Of a stretch of DNA of 64,000 nucleotides, positions 18,461 to 27,785 are shown in pieces. This stretch comes from an uncultured Acetatifactor sp. (GTDB lineage: Bacteria; Bacillota; Clostridia; Lachnospirales; Lachnospiraceae). A program made the translations under genes and the position numbers. A model generated the notes under the pieces. The model was not told where the DNA came from. It saw nothing but the letters and a program-made list of their open reading frames with translations, and made no database searches. Position 1 is the first letter of the stretch, and each line of letters begins with the position of its first letter. The stretch is taken from positions 1 through 64,000 of the forward strand of contig CAJUFB010000012.1 of NCBI GenBank assembly GCA_910585805.1, given 5' to 3'.

Positions 18461-18565
18461 GCTGATTTCCTCCGGATTTTTCTGCATCCGGATGATTTAA
18501 AAAGTTCACATAATCAAAATCATCCAGATACCGTCTTTTCCAAAACATTTCCTGATAAAATAGCT

Positions 18566-19687
18566 TCATCCTTTCACTATCCTCCCCAAAAGTGTCTTCG
18601 TATTCATTATAATGATAAACAAAAATCGAAATACAGGAAACGGCAGTGCCCTGTAAAAATACATGAAACGCTTACGCCCTCTGCCCGCCGGTGTGGGACT
18701 TGTCAGCCTTGGCTGCAGCACATCCTGCTCCTTGCATGCAAACCAACGCAGCTCCTCTTTTACCTGTTCCCAGATTTCCCGGGCCGCTGACCTGTGAATG
18801 ATGACCAAGGAAGTTCCCATCCCGTCCTCCATTTCCGGCCTGACCTTCTCGATGCCCCAGAAATCCCCGATGGTAAAATCGCTGTCCCTGTCCACGGTGC
18901 AGTATTTGCAGGCATGGCAGGAGGGGCGTATGATCTGGTTTGCAAAATACATCCTGCAGTATACATCCCCATACAGCGAATGTGCCTGCTCCCTGCCTCC
19001 CGCCACGTAAGCGCAGGTATGCCCGTTATCTTTATTCCGTTTATCCCTGAAATAAAACCGCGTCATTTTCCCGCCGGACTTTCTCTCCAGATACTTCACA
19101 TAGGATGCCCACACCCCGGGAGAAGGCGCCCCATAGCAGACCAGATCCGCAATGATCAGCTTTGGATAAGGCTTCTTCAGAAAAAGCCGCAGCGCATGGG
19201 CCTGGCAGGGCGTCCCGCAAAACAGCACCCATCTGTCTTCCTTCAAATGTTCCTGCACCCTGCGGTAGATTCCCTCCGGATTGCTCTGGACATACTTTGT
19301 CTTCTTCAGCGCCTCCAGTTCTTCCGGATTCCATGCCTCCTTATGCACCACCTCCATATTCTCATTGAAGGCGGCTCCGAAGACCACACCCTGCCGCCGG
19401 AACACGTATTCTGCCAGAACCGGAAACATGCCTCCTGAGGAACTGGCGCGCCGGAGCGTCTCATCCTTCGCCTGCACTCCGAAATAAAAGTTCTCCCCCC
19501 TGCCCGCCTTCTCCCCTTTTATGGGACAGACCTGTTCACAGCGTCCGCACTGAATGCACTTTTCTTCATCCACCCGGGGATACCGAAAGCCCTCCTCATC
19601 CGAAATCATATGGATTGCACCCACCGGGCAGATATCCCTGCACGCGCTGCAGCCGCAGCACGCCTCTTTTTTCTCATATAATTTCAT
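18566..19687 (-). CDS. Ferredoxin-type/F420 hydrogenase beta-subunit-like reductase
   Basis: A 373-residue protein with two 4Fe-4S motifs (CCGCSACRDICPVGAI and CIQCGRCEQVCPIKG) followed by a Coenzyme F420 hydrogenase/dehydrogenase beta-subunit C-terminal domain (SSGGMFPVLAEY, FCGTPCQ, KYCTVDRDSDFTIGDFWG). Such proteins are repeatedly found next to polysaccharide pyruvyl transferases in surface-glycan loci, as here. The role is probably redox modification of a sugar, but it is unproven. ATG at 19,687 is chosen for its AGGAG 8 bases upstream and its match to the family start. Confidence 0.87.
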   Translation of the reverse strand: MKLYEKKEACCGCSACRDICPVGAIHMISDEEGFRYPRVDEEKCIQCGRCEQVCPIKGEKAGRGENFYFGVQAKDETLRRASSSGGMFPVLAEYVFRRQGVVFGAAFNENMEVVHKEAWNPEELEALKKTKYVQSNPEGIYRRVQEHLKEDRWVLFCGTPCQAHALRLFLKKPYPKLIIADLVCYGAPSPGVWASYVKYLERKSGGKMTRFYFRDKRNKDNGHTCAYVAGGREQAHSLYGDVYCRMYFANQIIRPSCHACKYCTVDRDSDFTIGDFWGIEKVRPEMEDGMGTSLVIIHRSAAREIWEQVKEELRWFACKEQDVLQPRLTSPTPAGRGRKRFMYFYRALPFPVFRFLFIIIMNTKTLLGRIVKG

Positions 19688-19838
19688 TCCCGCTTCTCCT
19701 GCATTGTCCTGACCTGCTGCCTCCCGGCAGTTTCCTTCCTGTTTGACCTGCCTTGCCGCTCCCCGGGATTTCATTTCTGCCTGCTCTGCTGTCTTGCTGC
19801 AGCTTCACTCCCGGCGCATCCCTGATAACGAATTCTGA

Positions 19839-20969
19839 TCATGACAGATTCCCCAGCAAAAACGCCCGGGATTCCTGCACTGCCTCCCTGGTCCTGCCTT
19901 GAACCTTTTCCCAGTCGACAGAGACGTCAATATCCCTTTCCGAACCATCCTGACAGATCCTGTCCTCCAGTCCGTGAATCTGCAGTATATTCTGCAGCCT
20001 GGCGCTGAGGCTCCTGTGGGCAAACGCCAGGAATTTCTTCTGATAGATAATGCTGAAGGCAACGGCATGGAACGAATTGGTCACCACATATTCCGCATGG
20101 TGGATGTACCCCAGGAATTCCGCCGGTCCCGCCGTCACGTCCAGCTCAAAGCCCTTGTCCGCCCCCTGCAGCCCCGCCCGCACTTCCACCACAGGCAGAT
20201 GTTTCTCCCCGGATAGTATCCCGGCATATTCCGCCATTTTCTCATTGCCCTCCGTCACATACATGAGAATGTATCCTTTCCTGTCAGGCTTTCTCTCCGC
20301 TCCCTGCCAGACTTCCTTCCCCAGGAAAAACACCGGGTCCAGTACCGCCCTGACGTCTCCTTTGTAAAATTTCCTGACATAGGGAATCGCTGCCGCCTCC
20401 CGCACGGACAATGCATCCACATACCGGATCAGACGGGCAAACTTTTCGTCATGCCGTGAATGAATAGACGCTCCGCCGAAGCTTGCCGCATAGGCAATGA
20501 CCTTTTCTTTCCGTCTGTTTCGGAACGCACCGAAATAAGCCTTCCGCAGCCCGCAGGTAATATCCGGATTCCAGATCTGATCGCTCCCTACTATGTAATA
20601 TCGGTACGGCAGCTTTCTCAGCCCCCCTGCCGTCAGCAGCTTCGGCTGTTCCTTTTCAATCAGATACTCCTGCCGGAAACGGTTCATATTTGCGCGCTGC
20701 CTGGAAAACTGCTCTTTTACCCGCATATGCGCCCGGAAACCGTTCCACATATGGAACAGTCCCCATATGCGCCCCTTCAGGCCCTGAATCGGCGCATAGG
20801 GAATCCACCAGTGCCTTCCCGTCATATAAGGAGGCTCATAGCGCACGATCTCAGCCGGTATCCCGCTATCGCACAGAAAGCGTTTCAGGCCGTACGCCTG
20901 CAGCATGGCACCGTAATTATTCGAACAATGGAACGTTATGATTCCCACTTCGGCCTTTCTTCTACTCAT
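19839..20969 (-). CDS. Polysaccharide pyruvyl transferase family protein
   Basis: A 376-residue protein with the family's N-terminal GIITFHCSNNYGAMLQAYGL, central GSDQIWNPD and C-terminal TNSFHAVAFSIIYQKKFL. Members transfer pyruvate from PEP to hydroxyls of surface sugars as ketals, adding negative charge. ATG at 20,969 has AAGGAG 8 bases upstream. It starts one base after the stop of the upstream glycosyltransferase gene, so the two are translationally coupled, and it precedes the F420-type reductase. Confidence 0.9.
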   Translation of the reverse strand: MSRRKAEVGIITFHCSNNYGAMLQAYGLKRFLCDSGIPAEIVRYEPPYMTGRHWWIPYAPIQGLKGRIWGLFHMWNGFRAHMRVKEQFSRQRANMNRFRQEYLIEKEQPKLLTAGGLRKLPYRYYIVGSDQIWNPDITCGLRKAYFGAFRNRRKEKVIAYAASFGGASIHSRHDEKFARLIRYVDALSVREAAAIPYVRKFYKGDVRAVLDPVFFLGKEVWQGAERKPDRKGYILMYVTEGNEKMAEYAGILSGEKHLPVVEVRAGLQGADKGFELDVTAGPAEFLGYIHHAEYVVTNSFHAVAFSIIYQKKFLAFAHRSLSARLQNILQIHGLEDRICQDGSERDIDVSVDWEKVQGRTREAVQESRAFLLGNLS

Positions 20970-20970
20970 C

Positions 20971-22449
20971 TCAACGACTCCTTCTTTTTGCCAGTCCAAG
21001 TATGATCCTATTTAAAATAACATATGCAGGATAGCATCCAAAGCAGCAGGCGAACAACAGACGGTCACTGAGACAGATTCGCCGGAACAGAGGATGTCTC
21101 TTCTCCTCCGCAGCAATTTTTCTCAATTCCCGGCGGGCTTTTTCTGCTCCGCCGCCTTCGCCGTCTCTGTCTGCTTTCCCCCTCGCTCCGGCATTCCCGA
21201 CATTGCCGGTTCCTCCGGCTTTTCCTCTTCCGGTCCTACCCGCGCTTCCTGCCCCTTCTGCTCCTCCGGTTCTCCCCGCGCTTCCTGCCCCTTCTGCTCT
21301 TCCGGTTCTCTCCACGCTTCCTGTCCCTTCTGCTCCTCCGGTTCTCTCCGCGCTTCCTGTCCCTTCTGCTCTTCCGGTTTTTCTGCGCCTCTGCGTTTCA
21401 TAACTCCTCCGGATCTGGTCCACCGCCAGGATTTCCCACCTCATCGCATGCTCCGCATTTCCTCTTCCATATTCACCGTCCCTGATCCTTACCGCACTCT
21501 CAAAATACCCCATTCTTCTCGCTGTTCCCGCAGAACTGGTGACGCTTTCCCCATGCATCCTGTAATAATACCACTCTTCCAGGCAGTACACACTTCTCAC
21601 CCGGTTCCTGACCAGCTGATACAGGAAAAAGGTATCCTCACCGTTTATCAGTCCTCTGTCAAACCGCAGTTCTCCCACAGCCTCTCTTAAAATCAGCTTC
21701 CCGCCGATTCCCGAAAAAGTGTCCGTATACTTTACATGAAACCACTCTTCCGTTCCGGCCTCGTCCGCTGCCAGGCACCGCGCCCGTCCGGCTCTTTCCG
21801 AAACTTCCGGGCAATCTGATTTTCGTCCCCTTCCCGTTTCCGGTAAAGCAGGTTCCTCCACAGTACCGTATGCTGTCCCCCGCTGTGTTTTCTCTTCGCT
21901 GCCGGATACCGCCTCCCGCCGCGCTTTCCCTGCACTGCCGGATGCTGCCTCCCGCTGCGCTTCCCCTGCACTGCCGGATACCGCCTCCCGCTGCGCTTTC
22001 CCTGCACTGCCGGATACTGCCTCCCGCTGCGCTTCCCCTGCACTGCCGGATGCTGCCTCCAGAACCGCCCCCAGGCGGTCACTGTCCAGTTTCCTGTACC
22101 CGCAGAAAACCAACTGTGCATGGTTCTCCTCCGCCTGCCAAAGCATTTCCTCCAACAGGCGCGGATGAATCGCATCGTCGCTGTCCAGAAAAAAGACATA
22201 TTCCCCTGTGGCAGCATTGAGCCCAAGATTTCTGGCCGCGGAAACACCGCTGTTCTTCTGCCGCAGCACCCGAATTCTCCCGTCTGTCTCCGCAAGCCTT
22301 CCGCAAACTGCGGCGCTGTCATCCGCGGAACCGTCATCCACTGCAATGATCTCCAGACTCCCATATGTCTGGCCCGTCACGGACCAAAGACACTGCTCTA
22401 TATATCTTTCCGCATTATACACGGGAATAATTACAGATATTTTCTTCAT
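20971..22449 (-). CDS. Glycosyltransferase family 2 with two 12-residue repeat expansions
   Basis: The catalytic start is MKKISVIIPVYNAERYIEQ, with AVDDGSADDS and FFLDSDDAI; conserved downstream parts include GIGGKLILREAV and LINGEDTFFLYQLV. Two repetitive tracts interrupt the fold: about five copies of a SGSAGEAQREA-type 12-mer before WFHVKYTD, and about four copies of a GSAERTGGAEG-type 12-mer near the C-terminus. Both have a 36-bp DNA period. The remaining frame is intact, ending in a hydrophobic tail (LFACCFGCYPAYVILNRIIL). ATG at 22,449 matches the family start; the frame is open 56 residues further upstream. Expansion or contraction would stay in frame. Confidence 0.85.
   Translation of the reverse strand: MKKISVIIPVYNAERYIEQCLWSVTGQTYGSLEIIAVDDGSADDSAAVCGRLAETDGRIRVLRQKNSGVSAARNLGLNAATGEYVFFLDSDDAIHPRLLEEMLWQAEENHAQLVFCGYRKLDSDRLGAVLEAASGSAGEAQREAVSGSAGKAQREAVSGSAGEAQREAASGSAGKARREAVSGSEEKTQRGTAYGTVEEPALPETGRGRKSDCPEVSERAGRARCLAADEAGTEEWFHVKYTDTFSGIGGKLILREAVGELRFDRGLINGEDTFFLYQLVRNRVRSVYCLEEWYYYRMHGESVTSSAGTARRMGYFESAVRIRDGEYGRGNAEHAMRWEILAVDQIRRSYETQRRRKTGRAEGTGSAERTGGAEGTGSVERTGRAEGAGSAGRTGGAEGAGSAGRTGRGKAGGTGNVGNAGARGKADRDGEGGGAEKARRELRKIAAEEKRHPLFRRICLSDRLLFACCFGCYPAYVILNRIILGLAKRRSR
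21220..21400. repeat. 36-bp tandem repeat inside a glycosyltransferase gene (C-terminal tract)
   Basis: Four to five near-identical units read GCTTCCTGCCCCTTCTGCTC... on the plus strand. They encode Gly/Glu/Ala/Arg-rich 12-mers. Differences between units are mostly single C/T changes. Confidence 0.85.
21890..22064. repeat. 36-bp tandem repeat inside a glycosyltransferase gene (central tract)
   Basis: About five units share CTGCACTGCCGGATGCTGCC / CTCCCGCTGCGCTTCC blocks. They encode SGSAG(E/K)AQRE-type 12-mers. The sequence is unrelated to the second tract although the 36-bp period is the same. Confidence 0.85.
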
Positions 22450-22783
22450 TGAAGCTGCTTTTCCCTCTCTGCCTGTTCCTGCATCGGCTCCCTCCAGGCT
22501 CATGAACGGTATCGGAACCGTTTTTGCTCCTGCATTTATACTGCGCATCCAGGCAGGCTGCAGATTACTGTTCACCGGTGCCGCGCCGCAAGGTGTTTTC
22601 GTGCGCACCCTGCTCATTTCGTATGCGCCGTGTTGCTGTGAACGGTAAAGCCCTGAACAGAAAATTTACCGTTATTGTCTGCGTATAATTTTAAAATGAC
22701 AATAGCCATTTCGGACATAATATGTTACAATACCCCCCGACGCCTTTGACACATTCACTCACAACAGATTGGAAGCATAACCT

Positions 22784-24283
22784 ATGAAAAAAACGCCTGT
22801 GAAGAAAAAGAACATCCTCACCCCATTCCTGGTCACCGCCATCCTCCTCATTGCAGGAGGCATCTGCTGTTTCCGAAACCTGTTATTCCCAGACTACAAA
22901 TCTGCGGTCTCTGCCGAATCCGCCCGGGAATTGAATAATCCCTATATTGGCTGGTACCAGATATACCCTTACACCCTTTCTGAAGCCGCCTTTGACCCGG
23001 CACTGATTCCGGAACAGACCTCCGCTCCGGGCCTGGTCATGCTGCAGTTCAATCTGTCCAATTACGCCCACAGCACCATCGGCAAAGCAGGCCTTAAGCA
23101 GCTCGGCGACATACTGGATGCCTGGCATTCCACGGGAAAGCAGCTGATCATCCGCTTTCTCTATGACTGGGACGGTCTTGCCCTGGAAAAAGAACCCGAG
23201 AACCTTGCTCTGGTACTGGAACACATGTCCCAGGCAGCGGAAGTCGTCAATCTTCACTCCGACTGCGTCTACATCCTGCAGGGCATCTTCGTAGGCGCCT
23301 GGGGCGAAATGCACAGTTCCAATTATATGGATGAGGAAAATATGCTCACCCTTATCCGTCACCTGGCTTCCGTCACCAGCCCTGATATTTTCCTTGCTGT
23401 ACGCACGCCTGAACAATGGCGCACCATCGCCAAAACCGCGGAACCCCTTTCCCCGGAAAACGCCTATGACGGCTCACTGACGGCAAGGCTCAGTCTCTTC
23501 AATGACGGTATGCTTGGCTCCGATACGGATCTGGGAACCTATGGAGAATCCGGCTCATCTTCATCGTCAGACTTCGGAAAACGCCCCCGCCAGACAGAAC
23601 TTCTCTTCCAGGAGGCTTTATGCCGCTTTGTGCCCAACGGCGGCGAAGTGGTCATCGACAATCCGTATAATGATCTTCCGTATGCCGTGGAAGACCTGGC
23701 CCGTATGCATGTCTCCTATCTGAACAAAGCCTACGATGAGACCGTGTTCTCCAAATGGCGGGAAGATACTTTTCAGGGAAAGGGGCCTTTCCAGGGCATG
23801 AACGGCTATGATTATGTTTCCAGGCACCTGGGGTACCGCTATGTTCTCCGCTCCTCGGCATTCTCCCTGGAGACCCCCTGGGCGAAGGAAGCGGATTTGT
23901 CCATTGTGATGGAAAACACCGGTTTTTCAAACAGCTATAAACTCTTTGACGTATGGCTCACTGTGAAAAATACTGACAGCGGAGAGGTATCCACGGTTCC
24001 GGTTCCCACTGACACACGGCTATGGAATGCCGGCTCCCTGTTTCAACTGGATATTACTCTGGATGTCAGCGGCTTCCGGGCAGGAACTTACGAAATCTTC
24101 CTGCATATCCAGGACCCCTCCTCAGGCTATCCGATTTATCTGGCCAACGAAGGCGCGGAATATGAAAACGGCTGTTTCGCAGGAACTTTAACCTTTCAGA
24201 AATTCCCCCAATGGGACTTTCTCATCAGCGCCCTCATTGGCAAAGCGCAGGATATATCCGTCGGCTTTTCGCCTCAGCAGTAA
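22784..24283 (+). CDS. DUF4832/DUF4874 secreted or membrane-anchored protein
   Basis: A 499-residue protein with an N-terminal signal/anchor (ILTPFLVTAILLIAGGICCF). The DUF4874 part holds ELNNPYIGWYQIYPY and LIIRFLYDWDG, and the DUF4832 part holds GIFVGAWGEMHSSNY, LAVRTPEQWRTI and LFNDGMLGS. The conserved acidic residues in WGEMH and NDG resemble a TIM-barrel glycosidase, but no activity is established. It ends in a beta domain. It runs opposite to its neighbours and its last 96 bases overlap the end of a paralogous minus-strand gene. A weak promoter (TAGCCA-17-TACAAT, 22,703-22,731) precedes it. Confidence 0.85.
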   Translation: MKKTPVKKKNILTPFLVTAILLIAGGICCFRNLLFPDYKSAVSAESARELNNPYIGWYQIYPYTLSEAAFDPALIPEQTSAPGLVMLQFNLSNYAHSTIGKAGLKQLGDILDAWHSTGKQLIIRFLYDWDGLALEKEPENLALVLEHMSQAAEVVNLHSDCVYILQGIFVGAWGEMHSSNYMDEENMLTLIRHLASVTSPDIFLAVRTPEQWRTIAKTAEPLSPENAYDGSLTARLSLFNDGMLGSDTDLGTYGESGSSSSSDFGKRPRQTELLFQEALCRFVPNGGEVVIDNPYNDLPYAVEDLARMHVSYLNKAYDETVFSKWREDTFQGKGPFQGMNGYDYVSRHLGYRYVLRSSAFSLETPWAKEADLSIVMENTGFSNSYKLFDVWLTVKNTDSGEVSTVPVPTDTRLWNAGSLFQLDITLDVSGFRAGTYEIFLHIQDPSSGYPIYLANEGAEYENGCFAGTLTFQKFPQWDFLISALIGKAQDISVGFSPQQ

Positions 24284-25558
24284 ATACAGCCGGCTGCCGG
24301 CGGCTCCTTCCTCCCGGGAAAGCACCGCCGTCAGCACGGACTCCTGCCCGCTCTTCCAGTTCCGGGCATCCGTATCCAGCCGCCTGCAGCTGCTACTGCC
24401 CTGCTCCCTTTCCGTCACCAGAAGGCACTCCGCCTCCTGGTACAGATTCCCGAATCCGCAGTTTTTTATGGTCATCTGCAGCTCATCTTTCTTTACCGTT
24501 ATATTCCGAACGAAAAACCGATATCCAAGATGCCTGCCGATGTAATCGTATCCGCTTAAGCCATGCCAGCACCCCGGCTCTTCCACCTTTTCCTTTCTCC
24601 AGTGGTCCAGCTGTTCCGGATGGTAGATACTGTTCAGATAGCAGACATGCATCTTTGCCAGGTCCTCCGCCGCCTGTCTGCTGCTTTTAAAGGGCATGCA
24701 GGAAAGGATTTCTCCGCCGTTGGGAACCGCGTCCATATACTGTTCCTGCCACCCCAGTTCTCCTTCCCGGCTCCAGCTTCCGTTCTCCCCCGCTTCCCGC
24801 CCGGACGCGGTGCCGTATGTTCCCATGTCCGTGGGAGAGCCGAAAATGCCGTCATTGAACAGCCCCAGCCGCTCCTTCAGGCCGCCTGACGTCAATCTCC
24901 CTGTTATCCTGCGCCACTGAGCCGGGGTGCGCACCGCCAGAAAGCATCTGCCCTCCGTAACCCGGTACAGCGTATCTATCAGTTCACACATGGATACCTC
25001 GTCCAGAAATTTGGAGCCGTGCATTTCTCCCCAGTTTCCCACGAAAATGCCCTGCATCACCAGAATATCTTCCAGGTATGGACGGATGGCTCCCCCTGCC
25101 TGCTCCATGTGCCGTTTCACCATGGCAAGGGTCAGCGGCTCTCTCTCCATCCCCCTGCCCTCCGTGTCGTAGACAAACCGCAGCAGCAGCTGTTTCCTGT
25201 TTTTCCGAAAAAATTCCATGATCTGCCCGATATGAAGCAGCGCCTCCCGGGAAAGGGGCTTTGTCCGGAAATCTCCGATGTCGATCAGCGCCAGGGCAAG
25301 CCGCTCCGCCCGGCAGCTTTCGTCCAGCCATGCCTCTTCTTCCACAGGCCGCCCGTCCGCAGCCGGCTGTGCCCTGAAAGTATAGACATGATACCAGCCG
25401 CAGCCGGGATTGGACAGTTCTTCACTGCTTTCCCTGAGTTCCGCACTCTGAAACTCCGGGAATACAGGGAGCCGGTCCTGCTTCTGTGCTTTTCTTCTTC
25501 CGCTTTCCTGCCCTGCGGAATCCTGCCTGCCGGCTCCCTTTTTAAATCTTATCAGCAC
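24188..25558 (-). CDS. DUF4832/DUF4874 protein, convergent paralogue
   Basis: A 456-residue paralogue of the preceding gene with matching blocks: LSNPGCGWYHVYTF, LLLRFVYDTEG, GIFVGNWGEMHGSKF, LAVRTPAQWRRI and LFNDGIFGSPTD. It lacks an obvious signal peptide. The apparent GTG start at 25,558 overlaps the stop of the upstream glycosyltransferase by 17 bases. AAGGA abuts it and GGAGG lies 12 bases before, so the true start is uncertain. The 3' ends of the two paralogues overlap tail to tail (24,188-24,283). Its role in the polysaccharide operon is unknown. Confidence 0.82.
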   Translation of the reverse strand: MLIRFKKGAGRQDSAGQESGRRKAQKQDRLPVFPEFQSAELRESSEELSNPGCGWYHVYTFRAQPAADGRPVEEEAWLDESCRAERLALALIDIGDFRTKPLSREALLHIGQIMEFFRKNRKQLLLRFVYDTEGRGMEREPLTLAMVKRHMEQAGGAIRPYLEDILVMQGIFVGNWGEMHGSKFLDEVSMCELIDTLYRVTEGRCFLAVRTPAQWRRITGRLTSGGLKERLGLFNDGIFGSPTDMGTYGTASGREAGENGSWSREGELGWQEQYMDAVPNGGEILSCMPFKSSRQAAEDLAKMHVCYLNSIYHPEQLDHWRKEKVEEPGCWHGLSGYDYIGRHLGYRFFVRNITVKKDELQMTIKNCGFGNLYQEAECLLVTEREQGSSSCRRLDTDARNWKSGQESVLTAVLSREEGAAGSRLYLLLRRKADGYILRFANEGADEKVPLGEFLKG

Positions 25559-26318
25559 TCCTTAAGCCCACCTCCACATCCATCTTCAGGAATTTCACCC
25601 GGAATATAATGATGACGGTACTGTACATGACACGGAGCATATACCAGAAAGGCTTCAGGCCCGAATGCATGCTCTTCCCGGCGGTCCTGGCATGCATCAC
25701 TGCCGGAATCTCCACTACCTTGAACCTGATCATCAGCATCAGTACCAGCATGTTCGCATCCGGGTACTTGTCATCGAAATGATTGTATTTGGAATAATAC
25801 AGGAAGGCCTTCCGGCTCAGCCCCTGCAGCCCCGTGGTAGGATCCGAAATCTTTGCCCCCGTCACCAGATGTATCATGCCCCGGAACAGGGAATAAACTA
25901 CCTTCTTCGGCCATGAAACGGGAAAATCCGAGCTGTCCTTCCGAAACCTTGCCCCCAGGACAATGTCCGGATACCGTCCGTCCTCGTCCGCTTCCTTCAG
26001 CTTATTGTAGATCACGGGGATATTGCATACATCGTGCTGCCCGTCGCCGTCCATCTGAATAACATATTTGTATCCCCGCCGAACCGCATATTTGTATCCG
26101 GTCTGCAGTGCACATCCATATCCCATGTTGAACGCCTGGGAGATCATGGGGTACTGCATCTCTTTCACAATCCAGTTGGTGGAATCCGTGGACGCATCGT
26201 TTATGACAAGGATGTCCGCCACGGAAGACAGGTTCAGACCTTCCACCTGGGTCAGCACTCTTCGAATGTTCTGCCCTTCATTATAGGCAGGTATAATAAT
26301 CAACAACTCTTTCTTCAT
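25542..26318 (-). CDS. Polyprenyl-phosphate sugar transferase, GT2 (DPM1/GtrB-like)
   Basis: A 258-residue GT2 protein starting ELLIIIPAYNEGQNIRRVL, with VINDASTDST, IQMDGDGQHD (metal-binding DxD type) and DPTTGLQGLSR. This is the pattern of dolichol/undecaprenyl-phosphate sugar synthases. The C-terminal GLKPFWYMLRVMYSTVIIIF may be an interface helix. ATG at 26,318 lies right behind a family A repeat edge (GCGGAACTAAAAAT), which supplies the weak ribosome-binding site. It is usually paired with DUF2304 proteins, one of which lies two genes upstream. Confidence 0.87.
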   Translation of the reverse strand: MKKELLIIIPAYNEGQNIRRVLTQVEGLNLSSVADILVINDASTDSTNWIVKEMQYPMISQAFNMGYGCALQTGYKYAVRRGYKYVIQMDGDGQHDVCNIPVIYNKLKEADEDGRYPDIVLGARFRKDSSDFPVSWPKKVVYSLFRGMIHLVTGAKISDPTTGLQGLSRKAFLYYSKYNHFDDKYPDANMLVLMLMIRFKVVEIPAVMHARTAGKSMHSGLKPFWYMLRVMYSTVIIIFRVKFLKMDVEVGLRSADKI

Positions 26319-26324
26319 ATTTTT

Positions 26325-26570
26325 AGTTCCGCATTTGCCCGCCCGGTACCAGGCATGGGCAGAGCATTTCCGGCCGCATAGTGATTGCGTCCGTAAATCC
26401 TCTGGGCACCGGACGGGCAAATGCTGTTTTTAGTCCCGCATTTGCCCGCCCGGTACCAGGCATGGGCAGAGCATTTCCGGCCGCATAGTGATTGCGTCCG
26501 TAAATCCTCTGGGCACCGGACGGGCAAATGCTGTTTTTTAGTTCCGCATTTGCCCGCCCGGTACCGCCCT
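26325..26570. repeat. Palindromic repeat family A, two tandem copies plus half copy
   Basis: Two nearly identical ~107-bp copies (26,325-26,430 and 26,432-26,538) are followed by a left half (26,540-26,570). The outer arms GCATTTGCCCGCCCGGTACC and GGGCACCGGACGGGCAAATGC are complementary. The core (CAGAGCATTTCCGGCCGCAT / TGCGTCCGTAAATCCTCTG) is also self-complementary. They fill the whole gap between two glycosyltransferase genes. Confidence 0.88.
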
Positions 26571-26579
26571 CAAATGCTC

Positions 26580-27785
26580 TCAGGTGAGGAGCTGTAGCAG
26601 TTTCTGCAGTTCCTGCTCCTGCGCCATGTTTTTCCTTTCTGCTGATTTTCCCAGCTTTTTTCTTGTTTCCTCATTTTGAAGCAATGTCTCTATGCTTTCC
26701 GCGATTCCTTCCGGCGTCAGATGGCAGAGGATGCCGTCTTCTCCGTTCTCGATCTGTTCCCGGTTGCCGTTGCAGTCGGAGGCGATGACGGCACAGCCGA
26801 GTGTCTGCGCTTCCTGAATGGCAATGCTTTTCCCTTCAAATCTGGTGGCATGTACGTAGATGTCTGCCTGGGCATAGTAGGGGCAGGGGTTTTCTGCGGC
26901 TCCCAGAAGCACGAAATCCTCTTTCAGCTGAAGGGCCGCGATTTTTTTCTCCAGTGTTCTGCGCTGGTCGCCTTCTCCCAGTATGTACCACCTGACATTA
27001 CAGCCCTTATCCTTCAGAAGCTTCATGGCATCTATGGCTATGTCGTAGGCTTTCTGCCAGGTCAGCCGTCCCACGGTCAGCAGACGTTTCCCCTCATATC
27101 CGTCGGAAAACCCCCCTGCCTCCCTGCTTCGGCGGCGGATTCCTTCCTGGTCCACCAGATTGTGGAATATCTCCGCCTTGTCCGCATATTCCGGATATAC
27201 CGCCAGAAAATGTTCCTTCACCTCCTGGGAAACCATGAAAATCTTCTCAAAGCTGTCCCAGCAGTTCCGGTCCATCTCCCTTGTGTATCCGGCGCTTTCG
27301 TAATCGATATGGATGAAGGCGCATTTCCTGGCGGCTTTCACATGCTCCGCCACATAGTAAGCGGAAGCGCCCTCCAGCCATGCCACCGCCAGGTCAAACT
27401 GCTCTTCCAGACGCAGGCTTCCGTCCGAGAGCATCCGCCACAGCAGCTTATCCGCCTGAAATTTCCCCTGCCTGCCCATGGATGCAAGATTTCCTGCGAT
27501 ACCGCGTATTTTTTTGATCTGCCCGCCGTTTCTGAAAAAAGCCCTGCAGACAGTGGCCATCATCCCCCGTTTCCCCTGCCTGGACAGGACGGAATGGGCA
27601 TTGAATCTCAGGTTCCGCAGTCTTACATACGGCGGCAGTTTTCCGATCATCTCTCCCTGCCCCATAATGACGTAAAGGGAAATGTCATATTCCGGGCTGT
27701 CCAGTGCTTTGAGCAGCTCCAGCATGGCTGTCTCCGCGCCGGCCCGGCCCATGGTATTAATCACAAACAGAATCTTTTTTCGCAT
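26580..27785 (-). CDS. Glycosyltransferase family 4 (GT-B)
   Basis: A ~400-residue GT-B transferase. The N-terminal donor/acceptor loop is ILFVINTMGRAGAETAMLEL, the mid-hinge LLTVGRLTWQKAYD, and the nucleotide-sugar site FEGKSIAIQEAQTLGCAVIA with the catalytic-type Glu pair. There are no membrane helices. The likely ATG at 27,785 has AGGA six bases upstream; it overlaps the end of the DUF2304 gene by 29 bases. Donor sugar unknown. Confidence 0.88.
   Translation of the reverse strand: MRKKILFVINTMGRAGAETAMLELLKALDSPEYDISLYVIMGQGEMIGKLPPYVRLRNLRFNAHSVLSRQGKRGMMATVCRAFFRNGGQIKKIRGIAGNLASMGRQGKFQADKLLWRMLSDGSLRLEEQFDLAVAWLEGASAYYVAEHVKAARKCAFIHIDYESAGYTREMDRNCWDSFEKIFMVSQEVKEHFLAVYPEYADKAEIFHNLVDQEGIRRRSREAGGFSDGYEGKRLLTVGRLTWQKAYDIAIDAMKLLKDKGCNVRWYILGEGDQRRTLEKKIAALQLKEDFVLLGAAENPCPYYAQADIYVHATRFEGKSIAIQEAQTLGCAVIASDCNGNREQIENGEDGILCHLTPEGIAESIETLLQNEETRKKLGKSAERKNMAQEQELQKLLQLLT

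Noticed and set aside
26315..26527. 70-residue minus-strand ORF with an internal repeat
   Set aside because: It is a reading of the two tandem family A palindromes.
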